The notes beneath the pieces were generated by a model that was not told the DNA's origin, ran no database searches, and saw only the letters and a program-made list of their open reading frames with translations. DNA of 64,000 nucleotides, taken from Planococcus citri. Lineage: Eukaryota; Arthropoda; Insecta; Hemiptera; Pseudococcidae. The position numbers were made by a program, and so were the translations under genes. Shown here piece after piece: positions 21,890-31,699 of this stretch. The DNA is taken from the NCBI RefSeq assembly GCF_950023065.1, contig NC_088680.1:11954559-12018558 (forward strand), written 5' to 3'. Every line of letters begins with the position of its first letter. Positions within the stretch are counted from its first letter, which is position 1.

Positions 21890-22510
21890 ATTGAACACAT
21901 CACCAAGTTTAAATCGCTTGAGAAATCTGAATATCAGAAACACCAATATAATAAAAGTAAATAATACACTCACCAATCAGCATTGTACGGCATCCGCCTC
22001 TTTTTGGCACTTGAAACATAAAATTTAACACTATAAATTATCACGCTAATTGAAACTTTAATTAATGCACACAATAAAAGTAGTAAAGACCGCGTCAACA
22101 AAATCACTTCACTGCCACCACATCCAAAAAAACAAATTCTCAAAATCACACAGACACCAATGTTAACAACCTACCTTGATGACAATGATGACTGCCAACG
22201 AACTACTGAGCCAAAAAAAAGGAGGGGCACCCAAGCATGGAAATCCCCCTTCCATGTAGGTAAGTACTCTTTCTCACCAGTGTTTTTAAAATTCATCACA
22301 TCATACAACTTGGCTCCATGTGGAGCCCATTAACAATACAAAATTTCTATCACCTTTAAGCATCACCTGCCCTATCTACACAATAAACATTTTCAAATTC
22401 TCTTATCTTATATCAACACATCTGCTCACAGCATGATGTCCTTTGATTTAAAATTTAAAATTACGACTCCAGGACTCCATGTGGAGCTTATTGTTGTTGC
22501 ATTATGCTAG
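21890..22510 (-). repeat. Right terminal inverted repeat of the 6.2-kb element
   Basis: Reverse complement of the left TIR. On the minus strand it carries an exon end at 22175 (ATCAAG|GTAGGT) and the 36-base exon 22009-21974 (acceptor TTTCAAG, donor GTGAGTG). The palindrome here is GGCTCCATGTGGAGCC (22312-22327). Confidence 0.85.
21974..22009 (-). other. 36-base exon in right TIR (minus strand)
   Basis: Mirror partner of 16864-16899: same length, conserved acceptor and identical donor GATTG|GTGAGTG. Confidence 0.6.
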
Positions 22511-23650
22511 ACAAAATAATGAAACACGGCCAAATACTTCGAAAAAATAAAAAAAATTGTAAAATTAAAAATATTTCTGTGAAATTTAAATTTCAATCAA
22601 AATAAGAACTCAACTGTTAGACTGAATACGAGCACGTAAGGTAATAGTGATGAGGATGAGAAATATTCCTTAGCGGGTGAAAGATTGCCAGAAGTCTAAT
22701 ACGACTCTTTGCAATATCAAGAAGGAACTTATTCGCACTTACCCCTTGCTAGCTCTGCGGCTATTACGATAGCGTCGGATACGTCAACATAAATACCAAC
22801 CAATGTATAAATTAGGTCCACTTTCGCGGAATAATAACACATTCGTTAGTTTCTCCAATGTAATCGGTGTAACAAATTACATTCTCTTAATTATAAAGTT
22901 TTCTTCAAATATATACATTCACCATTTTACGATTTTACCAAATTACGAATTAGAACAGAGACACTATGCTCGACCACCTAATCACGTAGAATTCACCAAG
23001 AAGAACTTAATTAATCACAATTCCACGACAGGGTAACTAAGATGAATTGGTTGATTGCTTTATTAAGCCCAGATTTAACCAATGAAGATACTAATTAACC
23101 GAACCCTAATAAGGGTAAACTGGGAAAAGGAATACGTTTTCAAACGATTAAGTCGAAGGAAAACGGACCAAGTGCTCAAGTCCACGATTCATAGATCGTT
23201 GAAGTACTATGGTAGGTACCGAATTTACATATCTACGACTTTGCGAACGAACAAGAAGTGATTTCGAGATCGAACCTAGCTAAAGTTATACCTAAAGCAC
23301 CTAAAAGTTCCTAAATCGATCTCGAAAGCTGATAGGCTCGCGCTACTTTTACCAAAAGATGAGGGAAATATATTAGCCAATCATAAAATAGATGTAATTA
23401 CGCGAATTCTCCACCCATAGTATAATATTGGCGCGGACCCCCTGGTGTGCTGGAATATTATCCGGACCACCCTGCTGGTATTCGATAATATTCAAATTCG
23501 CAAGTACCTATACACTTTACCTTAATAAATCAAACGATCCCTAAGTTGTCAAGACCTAAAGGATGGATTTACCAAGTCCTATAGGATCTTCCCCAACTTA
23601 AGAATCGTTATAAGATGCACTGAGAGGACAGTGAGGCCATAATGCCACCT
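22511..23650. other. Unclassified sequence, possibly a solo LTR; nested hairpin at its end
   Basis: About 1 kb of less AT-rich, non-repetitive text starts near TGTTAGACTG (22616) and ends near CTTACACAACA (23655). It includes AATAAA at about 23523. The TG..CA ends and the polyadenylation signal fit an LTR, but no target duplication or second LTR was seen. Near 23535-23608 a hairpin joins ACGATCCCTAAGTTG with CAACTTAAGAATCGT. Confidence 0.25.
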
Positions 23651-25279
23651 TACACAACATGAAAAATGAAAATAAATATTCCATTCCAAACTGTGAATGC
23701 AAGAAACTAAATCCACTAATCTAAACTTTCAGAAAAAATGGTAAAAATGCACAAAATAGAAATTTAATGAACAAAATTAGAAAAATTAAAAACTATCCAC
23801 AAGTGAGTGCAAGAAAGTAAATGAGCTGATTCAAACTATTGGAAAACATGGAAAAAATATACAAAATGGCAATCTGATGAGCAAAATTGAAAACTACAAC
23901 TTGACTTTGATGAAAAAAAAACTACACAAAACGTTTTGATAAATTTAAAAAATGATTGCAAACATGTATCACTGAAAAATTGAAATTTTCACCAAAGTAA
24001 TACTTTTCTAGCAGAAAAAATTCAAGAAAGAATAACTTGAATGTAAAAAGAGAAAATTTGAAATTATGATGAGAAAAATTATACACTCATCAACATGCAT
24101 ACACCACATTTTCTTTTCCAAACCGCACACCCAAATTCAAATTTTACACATGCAAAATAATTTATTTTGGTTCTTAATCTACATAAAAGAATGGTATGTA
24201 CTATTTTATAAATACTTACCTACTTGCCATCACTGGTGATGGGAGAGCATAATGGCTGAACCATTTTCTCTAACCCCTAGGTATTTCATTTTAGGATTTT
24301 TTTTTTTAGAGAATTCCACTTTTTAAGAAAATCTAATTTCAAATCCCAACTTTGTAAATAATTATCATAATTGAAATCATCATCATTATCAAGGAATGAA
24401 AAGGTCACATACAAGTCTGGTACCTTGTTCCAAAAATTCAATTTTTTTGCGTGTTGTACCTAGTGTTTGTTTTGATTTTCAGGTAAGATACATTGAAAAT
24501 ACTTGGTATAAATTAGGTATTGTTGGATTATTAGGACCTTGTTCCATTTTTTAAATTTCATATTTGGCATGTTCATCGCCAGGTAATTTGTTATGTTTGA
24601 GAAAAGGTACAGAATCCAGTGCATTGCACTTGAAATCATAGTCTAACCCTTCAAAACAAATGTTTAAATCAGTACAGTTGCGCCAAAATAAGCATTTTAT
24701 TTCACTATCAAAATGAGGTATGCCATGCCATAAGGAATTTCAACACAAAAATAGGGTATTGTTATAGAGGTATGGTTAAAATGCAGCACATCAAAGTAAC
24801 TACACCACCCAAGTATATTGTAGGTTGAGATAAGAAGTCTCGAGTTCTTTAGAACAATAGCACATTGTTAGTAGGTTTTCATTGTCCTATACCATAGTGG
24901 CACTTTTTCAAGAGAACCAAAAATCACCTGCAGCTTGGAATATACTGCTTAGATACTCCTGAACTGTGCATTTAAAATCATCTGTATGCACACAGTCACC
25001 AGAAAAATGTGTAGGTATCATCTAGTTTTATTATCTTAAATTCCATACTAACAGGCAGTTGGTTGAAATGAACGTTAGGTAGGTCAGTAAATTAGAAGCT
25101 ATCCATGCTGTTTATCAACAGAAGCCATTATCAACAGAGTCCTCCTTCGCGCCTCTTTATAATAAATAGTGGTTTTAGAGATAGATGGTATTCTTATATG
25201 TATATATAGGTACCTGGAATGTTTTACATGCACAGTAGCATCTACCAAAAAATTTGCAAATCCTGCATGCTATACCATC
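23651..25279. other. No gene seen
   Basis: AT-rich unique-looking sequence without long open frames or clear repeats. Confidence 0.5.
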
Positions 25280-25281
25280 TA

Positions 25282-26611
25282 CAAGGTTGGTCAAATAAGT
25301 TCCCAGACACCATCCAGAAAAATGATTTATTTTACAAATTACAATTTGTAACAGTGATCCCCTTCAAAGTAATCTCCTTCCGCAGCTATACACCGACTCA
25401 TACGATTTTTCCAGATTTTGAAGCACCTGGCCCTCTTGGATTCTGGAATTGCCTGCAGGAGCCACACCAATTCGCTTTTTATGTCCTCTGCACTGCCCAA
25501 ATCAGTCCCCCTCATGGAATCCTTGATCTTATCAAATAGGAAGAAGTCACGCAGTGCCTGATCTGGCGAATATGGTGGGGGGGGGGTGTTCGAGCACAGT
25601 TGTCCAATTTTGGCTCAAAAAATGGCTCACAGTAAAGGACCAATGTGCTGGTGCATTGCCGTGGTGAAGAATCCATGAGTTTTCTTTCTACATTTGTTCT
25701 GATACACTCTTGTAACCGTTTCATTGTCTCTTTATAGGCCTCCCCAGTTATTGTCATACCTGTTGGCATCCATTCCAAGAGTGTCAACCCCTGGCCATCA
25801 AAAAAAAACACGTCACCATCACATTCACTTATGACTTGCTCTTCCTGGCATTCTTGATGCATGGCTGATCTGGGGCCAACCAGACCACATCGGCTCTTTT
25901 TTTCGACAGATCATACTCGAACACCCAACTCTCATCCCCTGTGATCACGTGAGAAAAAATATCTTCACTCTCATCGGCCACCAGCCAGTCGCAAACAATC
26001 CGCACGCGATTTTCTTTTTGCTCTTCTGTCAGGATGTGGGGAACCATGTGTGGGGAAACCTTCGTCATGTTGAAATCCTCCTTTAAAATACAACAAACGG
26101 TCTCATGCAATATTCCTACACTACTAGCGACATTTGTCAGTGGTTTCCGGTAGTCTTCGTCAATTTCAGTGCAGATCCCGTCCACTTTTTCTTTCGAGCA
26201 CACTGTGACTGGCCTTCCTTCATGTGGATCATCTGCTACCAAGGTACATCCCTCTCTGAACCGCCCTATCCTCTCGTAGAAACTCAAACAATACATGGTA
26301 CGATTACCAAACACTGCCGACAACATAGCTCGTATATCTTTGTTTGTTTTACCACTATTAACAAGAAATTTCATCACAACTTGTTGCTCAATTTTTTCGT
26401 TGAGCTCCATTTTGGGACGCAGCAGGGCAGCACTATGATCACCTTGATAAAAAAAATTGTCAACATTTGAGAACGCAACAGATTGACTTGAAATTTTGTA
26501 TACTACTACTAGATACATAGATGTAGGAACATGGTATGTACCTCGATAGCACACCAGTGTTACCACACAGCACAAAAAATTGTCGTCCGGTAACTTATTT
26601 GACAGACCTTG
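25282..26611 (-). mobile_element. Full-length mariner element, 1330 bp
   Basis: The left end CAAGGTTGGTCAAATAAGTT returns at the right as a reverse complement ending AACTTATTTGACAGACCTTG, with few mismatches. Both ends are flanked by TA (25280-25281 and 26612-26613), the target site used by Tc1/mariner elements. The length is the usual one for mariner. The transposase reads on the minus strand and is broken. Confidence 0.93.
25339..26410 (-). pseudogene. Decayed mariner transposase
   Basis: The start ATG is at 26410 (MELNEKIEQQVVMKFLV) and the natural stop at 25339-25341. The N-terminal half is a mariner DNA-binding region with two helix-turn-helix parts (NEKIEQQ..., then EGRPVTV and later KVSPHMVPHILTEEQK). 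It is followed by the first catalytic segment HVITGDESWVFEYD. The second catalytic segment is VFFFDGQG. The third reads HHGNAPAH (about 25643-25666), where mariner enzymes have HHDNAPAH, so the third aspartate is replaced by glycine. The frame is broken by a TAA at 25829-25831, a shift in the A9 run at 25800-25808 (plus strand), a shift near 25.68 kb and a shift in the G10 run at 25577-25586. It cannot make an active enzyme. Confidence 0.9.
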
Positions 26612-26987
26612 TACTTTGTCAATGTCGCCATTTATATGGAAACATTTTTCAAGGCAGCAAAACTCACCCCCTGCTGTGTGGTCAAAGGCAATGTTATAAT
26701 CACTCTTGGAAGAAGGAATTGAAAGATTTGAATATTTTGAGTACACCCTCATAGAAAATCACTACTAGCGTCATTACTAAAAAAAAACACTAGTAACTTT
26801 TTCGGCAAGTAGCGTCACTACTACTGACAGACGTTACTAATGACTAGTAACGTTTGTCACTAGTAGTGACACGCGCAATTGCACAGAAAATCATGGCAAA
26901 AACATGTTAATGGCAGCTATTTACTCGTAGACCCTCCTAGAACAACGAATTCTCCCCAAAAAAATTTTGAAAATCAAAAAAAAATTT

Positions 26988-27064
26988 CATGCCTGGGGTG
27001 GGGTTTGAACCTGCAATCCGTGACTCTCTAGTCACCTGCCTAACCAACTAGGCCACTGAGGAAG
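26988..27064 (-). tRNA. tRNA-like sequence (pseudo-tRNA or SINE head)
   Basis: On the minus strand the order is an A-box-like TGGCCTAGTTGG, a GCC/GGC D-stem, an anticodon-like stem GTGAC..GTCAC and a B box GGTTCAAACCC. The 5' bases do not pair with the 3' CCCAGGCA end, so no proper acceptor stem forms. It is probably a pseudogene or a tRNA-derived promoter and not a working tRNA gene. Confidence 0.5.
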
Positions 27065-27240
27065 TTGGAAGATGAGGTGTTTGAAACATTTATATGCACT
27101 TTTTAGCACTCTGGACTTTAAAAAATTTCAAGTTTGATGATTATTTACAAAATTAAAACAGAGTTTTTGGTGTGTTAATATTTCTAGATAAAAACTAAAT
27201 GGATATCATACTCGTATATTCGATATTTCTTTGTGAAAAT

Positions 27241-27505
27241 GGACCCTTTCTCGTCCCCTTACCCACGTTCCCCCCTCCGAGGGGGCTGGTACCTCAAATT
27301 TTTTTTCATTTTTCAACTGGAATTTAGGCTTTATTCGCAAAAATGGACTTTTTTCCGTTCCTCTCCCCTCCTCTCCCACTCCGAGGGGGCTGGTACCTCG
27401 AATTTATTTTTCATTTTTCGACTGGAATGTAGGCTTTATTCGCAAAAATCATGGACTTTTTTACGTTCCTCTCCCCTCCCCTCCCTCTCCGAATTTTAAA
27501 AATAT
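27241..27505. repeat. ~105-bp tandem repeat, 2.4 copies
   Basis: The start word TGGAC recurs at 27240, 27344 and 27452. Units share CCGAGGGGGCTGGTACCTC and AGGCTTTATTCGCAAAAAT. Confidence 0.85.
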
Positions 27506-27656
27506 AAATGGGGCCCGAGCAACTGAGCAAAAGCCACGACAAAAGCTCTTGACAATTGACAATTCTTCATTTTTTTCAGGATATAATTTCTTCATGCAAA
27601 AAATTGAAATGTTAAATGATTGTTTCCAGATATTTGGTGAAAAAAGGGGAGTTTTA

Positions 27657-27895
27657 GGGCCGTATTCATAGACGTTACTTAGGGATCACTTGGCTAAGTG
27701 GTGAATTTTGAAGCAATTTTTCCAGGCTCGGTTGAATTTTTGAATTTTTGTTTTTTAATAAATTGAGAGATTGGACTCCGAAGTGTTGATTTATCATTTT
27801 AAAAATATAAAATTTTTATTCGTTCGTGAGAAAAATTGAATCAAAATTCACCACTTAGCCAAGTGTCCCTTAAGTAACGTCTATGAATTCGGCCG
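27657..27895. mobile_element. 239-bp MITE with ~55-bp inverted ends, TTA target duplication
   Basis: The left end GGGCCGTATTCATAGACGTT and the right end AACGTCTATGAATTCGGCCG are inverted copies. The match runs through CTTGGCTAAGTGGTGAATTTTGA. The trinucleotide TTA lies directly outside both ends (27654-27656 and 27896-27898). TTA duplications and G-rich ends are typical of PIF/Harbinger-derived MITEs. Confidence 0.9.
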
Positions 27896-28159
27896 TTAGA
27901 TTGAGGATTTCTGGTAGTTTGACTGAAATGCAGCAGAGGGCCCTTTTTAAAAAAAAATTCAAGTGAAAAAATCGCATTATTTGTGATGTGTGAAGTCAAT
28001 TTTGCTACTATCTAATTTTGGTCGGAGAAAAAAAAAAGGAAAATGATCTGGCCCAAGCGGAAACTTTTCAATAATTCATAATTTCAAAAAAAAACATGGT
28101 TTTTGGGAATTCTTTAATTTTTATTCTTCACTAATTGTAGGTACCTGCCATAATCGTTA

Positions 28160-28450
28160 CTAGTGTCTGCTTGGTCATTAGTAGCGTTAAATCATTCACT
28201 AGTAATGTTGAGACAGTCGCTAGTAGCGCCAAGCTGATCGCTAGTAGTGTCGAGCTGGTCGCTAATAGTGTTGAGCTGGTCGCTAGTAGTGTCGAGTTGG
28301 TCGCTAGTAGTGTCAAGTTGGTCGCTAGTAGCTTCAGTACAAACGCTAGTAGCGTTAGCACAAACGCTAGTAGCGTCAGTACAAGCGCTAGTAACGTTTT
28401 CGGTATCACTAGTAACTTTTTCAGAAACGCTAGTAATTTTTTGAAGTCAC
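28160..28450 (+). repeat. 21-bp satellite with GCTAGTAG core
   Basis: About a dozen units of GTCGCTAGTAGTGTCGAGTT type with a 21-base step. Because 21 is a multiple of three, open frames with heptad repeats (e.g. SSVELVA on plus) appear on both strands. They are a consequence of the repeat, not evidence for a gene. Confidence 0.88.
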
Positions 28451-28472
28451 TAGTAGTGATTTTCTATGAGGG

Positions 28473-30180
28473 CAGACCTCTAGTATCTGAAGATATTAAT
28501 TAAGTAGGGGCTGAGTTCCCAATAGTTGCCTATAATGAAGACATCATTTCTCAACCTGATAAAAGTGTGCTGGTAATTAGTGGTCAATTAACAGCGACAA
28601 AAGCAGGTACCACAGCTTCTGATGCTGCAACTACCTTAACCTTAACTACAATTACAGCCAGTAATATCAATTTTGTTTACATGGGTATTTTACAGCTTTT
28701 TGAGCATATTGATTACTACATTGGCAATACAAAGGTTGATTTGATTAGGCACACTTGTTATTTCTACTACCAGATAGGAACCAAGTAATTTTAGGATCTG
28801 GGTTAGAATGGTGGATTCAGGTACCCATTGATTTCTAGAAACCACTTGGTAATAGCCAATGTACTTACCACTCATGTTTAATAAGGAACACAAGGAAATT
28901 AACCACCAAAAGTGGTGAAACAACAGATATCAAGAAACACTTCAAGTGCCTCAACAGTTGGTAATGAGCAATGTAATCATAGCAAAACTACAACAATTCA
29001 ATTGCCTACCTAAACATAAAAATTGTAACCACTTAACAGAATGCGCTGACAATAGCCAATGGCAATGCATATACTTGAATCCAATGAAGAAGGTATGTAT
29101 TCCAACCTAAAAAGTGGGACAACACACATATAACAACCCTTGATGCCATACTAAAACAGTAGATAAGCCAATGTGACATGTAATAATACGGCAATTTGGT
29201 ATCCTTAAGGGAACAGCAAAAGCACAGAATGCTATAGCAATTATACTACTGATTGTGAGACTTACCCCAGCTACAGAATTTTATCGAGGTTTCAACCTCT
29301 ACATCATATTGGTACACAATTTGTAATTCACATGAGAGTTACAAAAACATTTTTTTTTTTGTTATCACTATGGCAGTGTGGCAATGACTGAGTCACTAAT
29401 GCACTACATGGTTGAAGCAATCACAAGATAGCTAGTTACACACACTTTGCAGTAATGGATGATGCAACTTTCTACCTACTACTATACGTTTTGAAAATGA
29501 AAGTATGTTTTATGGGAATTATTTTTCAAGTTGCTAGATACACAATTACTTGCTATGAGCCATTCTTCTTCTCTTGTAACATTGTAATAATTTATATTTA
29601 TGTGTATTGCAGAAATGCAGATTAAATATAAAAATCTGTACTACCTGGCTTCTCAAATTAGGTGCCCAACAAGACTCAAATCCATCCAGCAGAAAATAAA
29701 TCACAATGAATTCATAATTAATATATTTCATCATTTAATTCAGTACACTTTGATTAAATAAAAACACATAAATGCAATAAGCCATATTATGTCATTTGAA
29801 ACCCTTGAGAATAATTTTTCAAAGATAATTATGTAGGTACTCTTTATGAGTATGTAAATAATGTAAGTATTATGTGTTAACAATAAAAATCTCCCTTGTT
29901 TTCGTCGTTTATTTTTAAATTAAATTAGTATTAATCAATACTTTACACACATATTATCAATAATTAGTGTCCAAAATTTGGACAATTGCGATTTGAAAAG
30001 GCAGAATAATTCACTAAAAGAGAGCATTAACACCTAGTAAGCAAAACAATAAAACAACCACTAAAACACGAAATAAAGATGAAAAATAAATTTATGAGAT
30101 CATGAACACAAAAATGAAATATATAAGATTCATTTGAGATCTTGTGAATGAAACAAAAATTAAGTATTCCAATCTTATAG
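28473..30180. other. No gene seen
   Basis: AT-rich text, with ACCACTT/AAGTGGT words around 28.8-29.1 kb. No open frame has domain or splice support. Confidence 0.5.
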
Positions 30181-30184
30181 GTAT

Positions 30185-30660
30185 GGTTGTACTGCGCATG
30201 GTTCAAAGAATGCATAATAATTTATTGCACGTGCTTGATTTAGATAATTTTGACACAAAAACATTCATTAGCTGGATAACAGGATGTGATTTCGAATAAT
30301 ATTAGAGTGCGCAGGTCTGATATGATTGGATATGTGCACTGGGCAGGTAGAAGTATGATACAACACCGATTAAAGAAAGATATTCATCAGCAATTTGAAA
30401 ACAAAATATAATGTGCATGTGTATCATCATAATAAAAATAAAGCAACAACTGCGCACAGATGTCTAGAGCACATGTGCAAGAGAAACCCCGTATCCTGAA
30501 TTTTGTAGAAAGAAAAAAAAACTTGAAACGTGCACATGTAACAACATATATAACAAAAAGTACTACACAATGCGCATGCGCTCATGTATAATCAACATTG
30601 AATGACTGCGCACTGATACTTTCACACATGCGCAAAGACAAATAGCGGTATACATGCAAT
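30185..30660. promoter_or_regulatory. Scattered NRF-1/Ewg-like TGCGCATGCGC sites
   Basis: One near-full palindrome (TGCGCATGCGC, 30571-30581) and several half-sites (CTGCGCATGG about 30190, CTGCGCAC about 30450 and 30606, CATGCGCAA about 30628) occur in otherwise CpG-poor DNA. Confidence 0.5.
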
Positions 30661-30816
30661 AGTATAGGTGCCCAGGGATAAGGCCCAGCCCAGGACCAAG
30701 ACCCAAAACCTGAAAAAGCGCCGATTATGTCCTTGAAGCCCAAATGTCCAAGCCCCAAAACCTTAAAAACTATAACCTACAAAGCCCTGGCCCAAAGCCC
30801 AAAACCTTTTCCTCTA

Positions 30817-30936
30817 CAGGCCATGAGCCCCAAAGCCCCTATTTGGACAAAAGGCTTTTCAGGACTTTTCGGGGATGGTCCCAAAAAGCCCTGAAAAGCT
30901 TTTTGTCCCAATGTGGGCTTTAGGGCTCATGGCCTG
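30817..30936. repeat. Hairpin with 48-base arms and 24-base loop
   Basis: The left arm (30817-30864, starting CAGGCCATGAGCCCC) pairs with the right arm (30889-30936, ending GGGCTCATGGCCTG) with only a few mismatches. The upstream 150 bases are made of AAGCCC/CCCAAA words. It may be a MITE core or a source of hairpin RNA. Confidence 0.85.
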
Positions 30937-31575
30937 TGTAAATTTTGTAAATTATTATTGTAATTACCATTCTGCGCATAACTTCAAAAGTCAAAAAAGA
31001 TGATTTTCAAAAAAACAAATGTATAACCTCAGCAAAAGGTTAATATTTTAAGGGGTTTTTCATACATTATTTATAATATTCTGTGTGTAGTTCATTGTTC
31101 TTTGAAAAATGATACTTGAAAAAAGTTGGACAATAATTCAAAATTGAAAAAAAAATTGATTCTGATTTGAAAAAAAAAACTGTTTTATTCAAATAGTTTT
31201 GAAAAAAGCAATTGGAATCTGCAAGGTTGAAAATTTTTTTTCAACAAGAAATCAGATAAGATTTTACGTTATTCTTCATTAAAATTGAAATTGAGGGGCT
31301 TCATGGGAACGGGGCCACAGTCAATTTTTTTCACTGATTTTTATAAGTTTAAATGGACTTGAAAATTTTTTTTACAAGCCAACGTTTTCCAATTCGTTTT
31401 TTTTTCTCTCTCTCATGGAAAAAGAAGAACAGTTCAATTCAATATCACTGAAAATGGTGAAATTGATAAATTTTTTTACGAGTTTTCAATTGAAAGCCCG
31501 AGCCCTGAAACCTGGAACCTGAAAAAAACTCGTTTGGGGCCTCATCCCTGATAGGTGCTCTTGGGAATGCAAAAC
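30937..31575. other. No gene seen
   Basis: AT-rich sequence with poly-A runs and no supported feature. Confidence 0.45.
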
Positions 31576-31580
31576 CTCCC

Positions 31581-31660
31581 AGTGCGCATGCGCATCACCG
31601 TTGCAAAAGCACTGCGCATGCGCATTACCATTTCAAGAGCACTGCGCATGCGCACATGCT
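31581..31660. repeat. Three perfect TGCGCATGCGCA palindromes at 30-bp spacing
   Basis: The 12-base palindrome starts at 31583, 31613 and 31643. The spacers are also similar (ATYACCRTT..AAGAGCAC). It matches the known NRF-1 binding consensus (Erect wing in insects). Confidence 0.85.
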
Positions 31661-31699
31661 AATTAAACCAAGAGAAACGCTGTTGTGAGGCATACTGTA

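Larger units (their letters stand above)
16321..22510. mobile_element. 6.2-kb element with ~0.6-kb terminal inverted repeats and convergent mini-exons
   Basis: The sequence 16.33-16.98 kb returns as a reverse complement at 21.89-22.51 kb. Matching landmarks are GGAGTCCTGGAGTCG, the GAGCAGATGTG-like words, GGGCAGGTGAT, the GGCTCCA(C/T)GTGGAGC palindrome, TTGGCTCAGT and CGATTTAAACTTGGTGATG. Both arms carry the same two donor sites and the same 36-base exon. Inside are a T-rich minisatellite, a GC-richer core with an open frame, a perfect 201-bp duplication and a set of minus-strand exons. No transposase was recognised and no clear target duplication was found, so the class is open; a long-TIR transposon of Mutator or foldback type is a guess. 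The outer limits are uncertain by some tens of bases. Confidence 0.8.
26746..28472. mobile_element. 1.7-kb terminal-inverted-repeat element with nested repeats
   Basis: The left end CCCTCATAGAAAATCACTAC (26746) is matched in reverse complement by the right end, finishing GATTTTCTATGAGGG at 28472. Similarity continues inward through CTAGTAACTTTTTC. Inside are a tRNA-like sequence, a 2.4-fold duplication, a Harbinger-type MITE and a 21-bp satellite next to the right end. There is no transposase. A 'CA' follows and precedes the ends, but is too short to count as a safe target duplication. Confidence 0.75.

Noticed and set aside
22616..23655. Solo LTR
   Set aside because: TG..CA ends and AATAAA are suggestive, but no target duplication, primer site or partner LTR was found; kept only as a low-confidence note.
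26411..26752. N-terminal extension of the transposase frame by 114 codons
   Set aside because: It crosses the mariner right end at 26611 and the TA duplication; the family start fits the ATG at 26410.
26988..27064. Functional tRNA gene
   Set aside because: A and B boxes are present but the acceptor stem does not pair.
28131..28503. Heptad-repeat frames on both strands resembling a coiled coil
   Set aside because: Produced by the 21-bp satellite; present on both strands at once.
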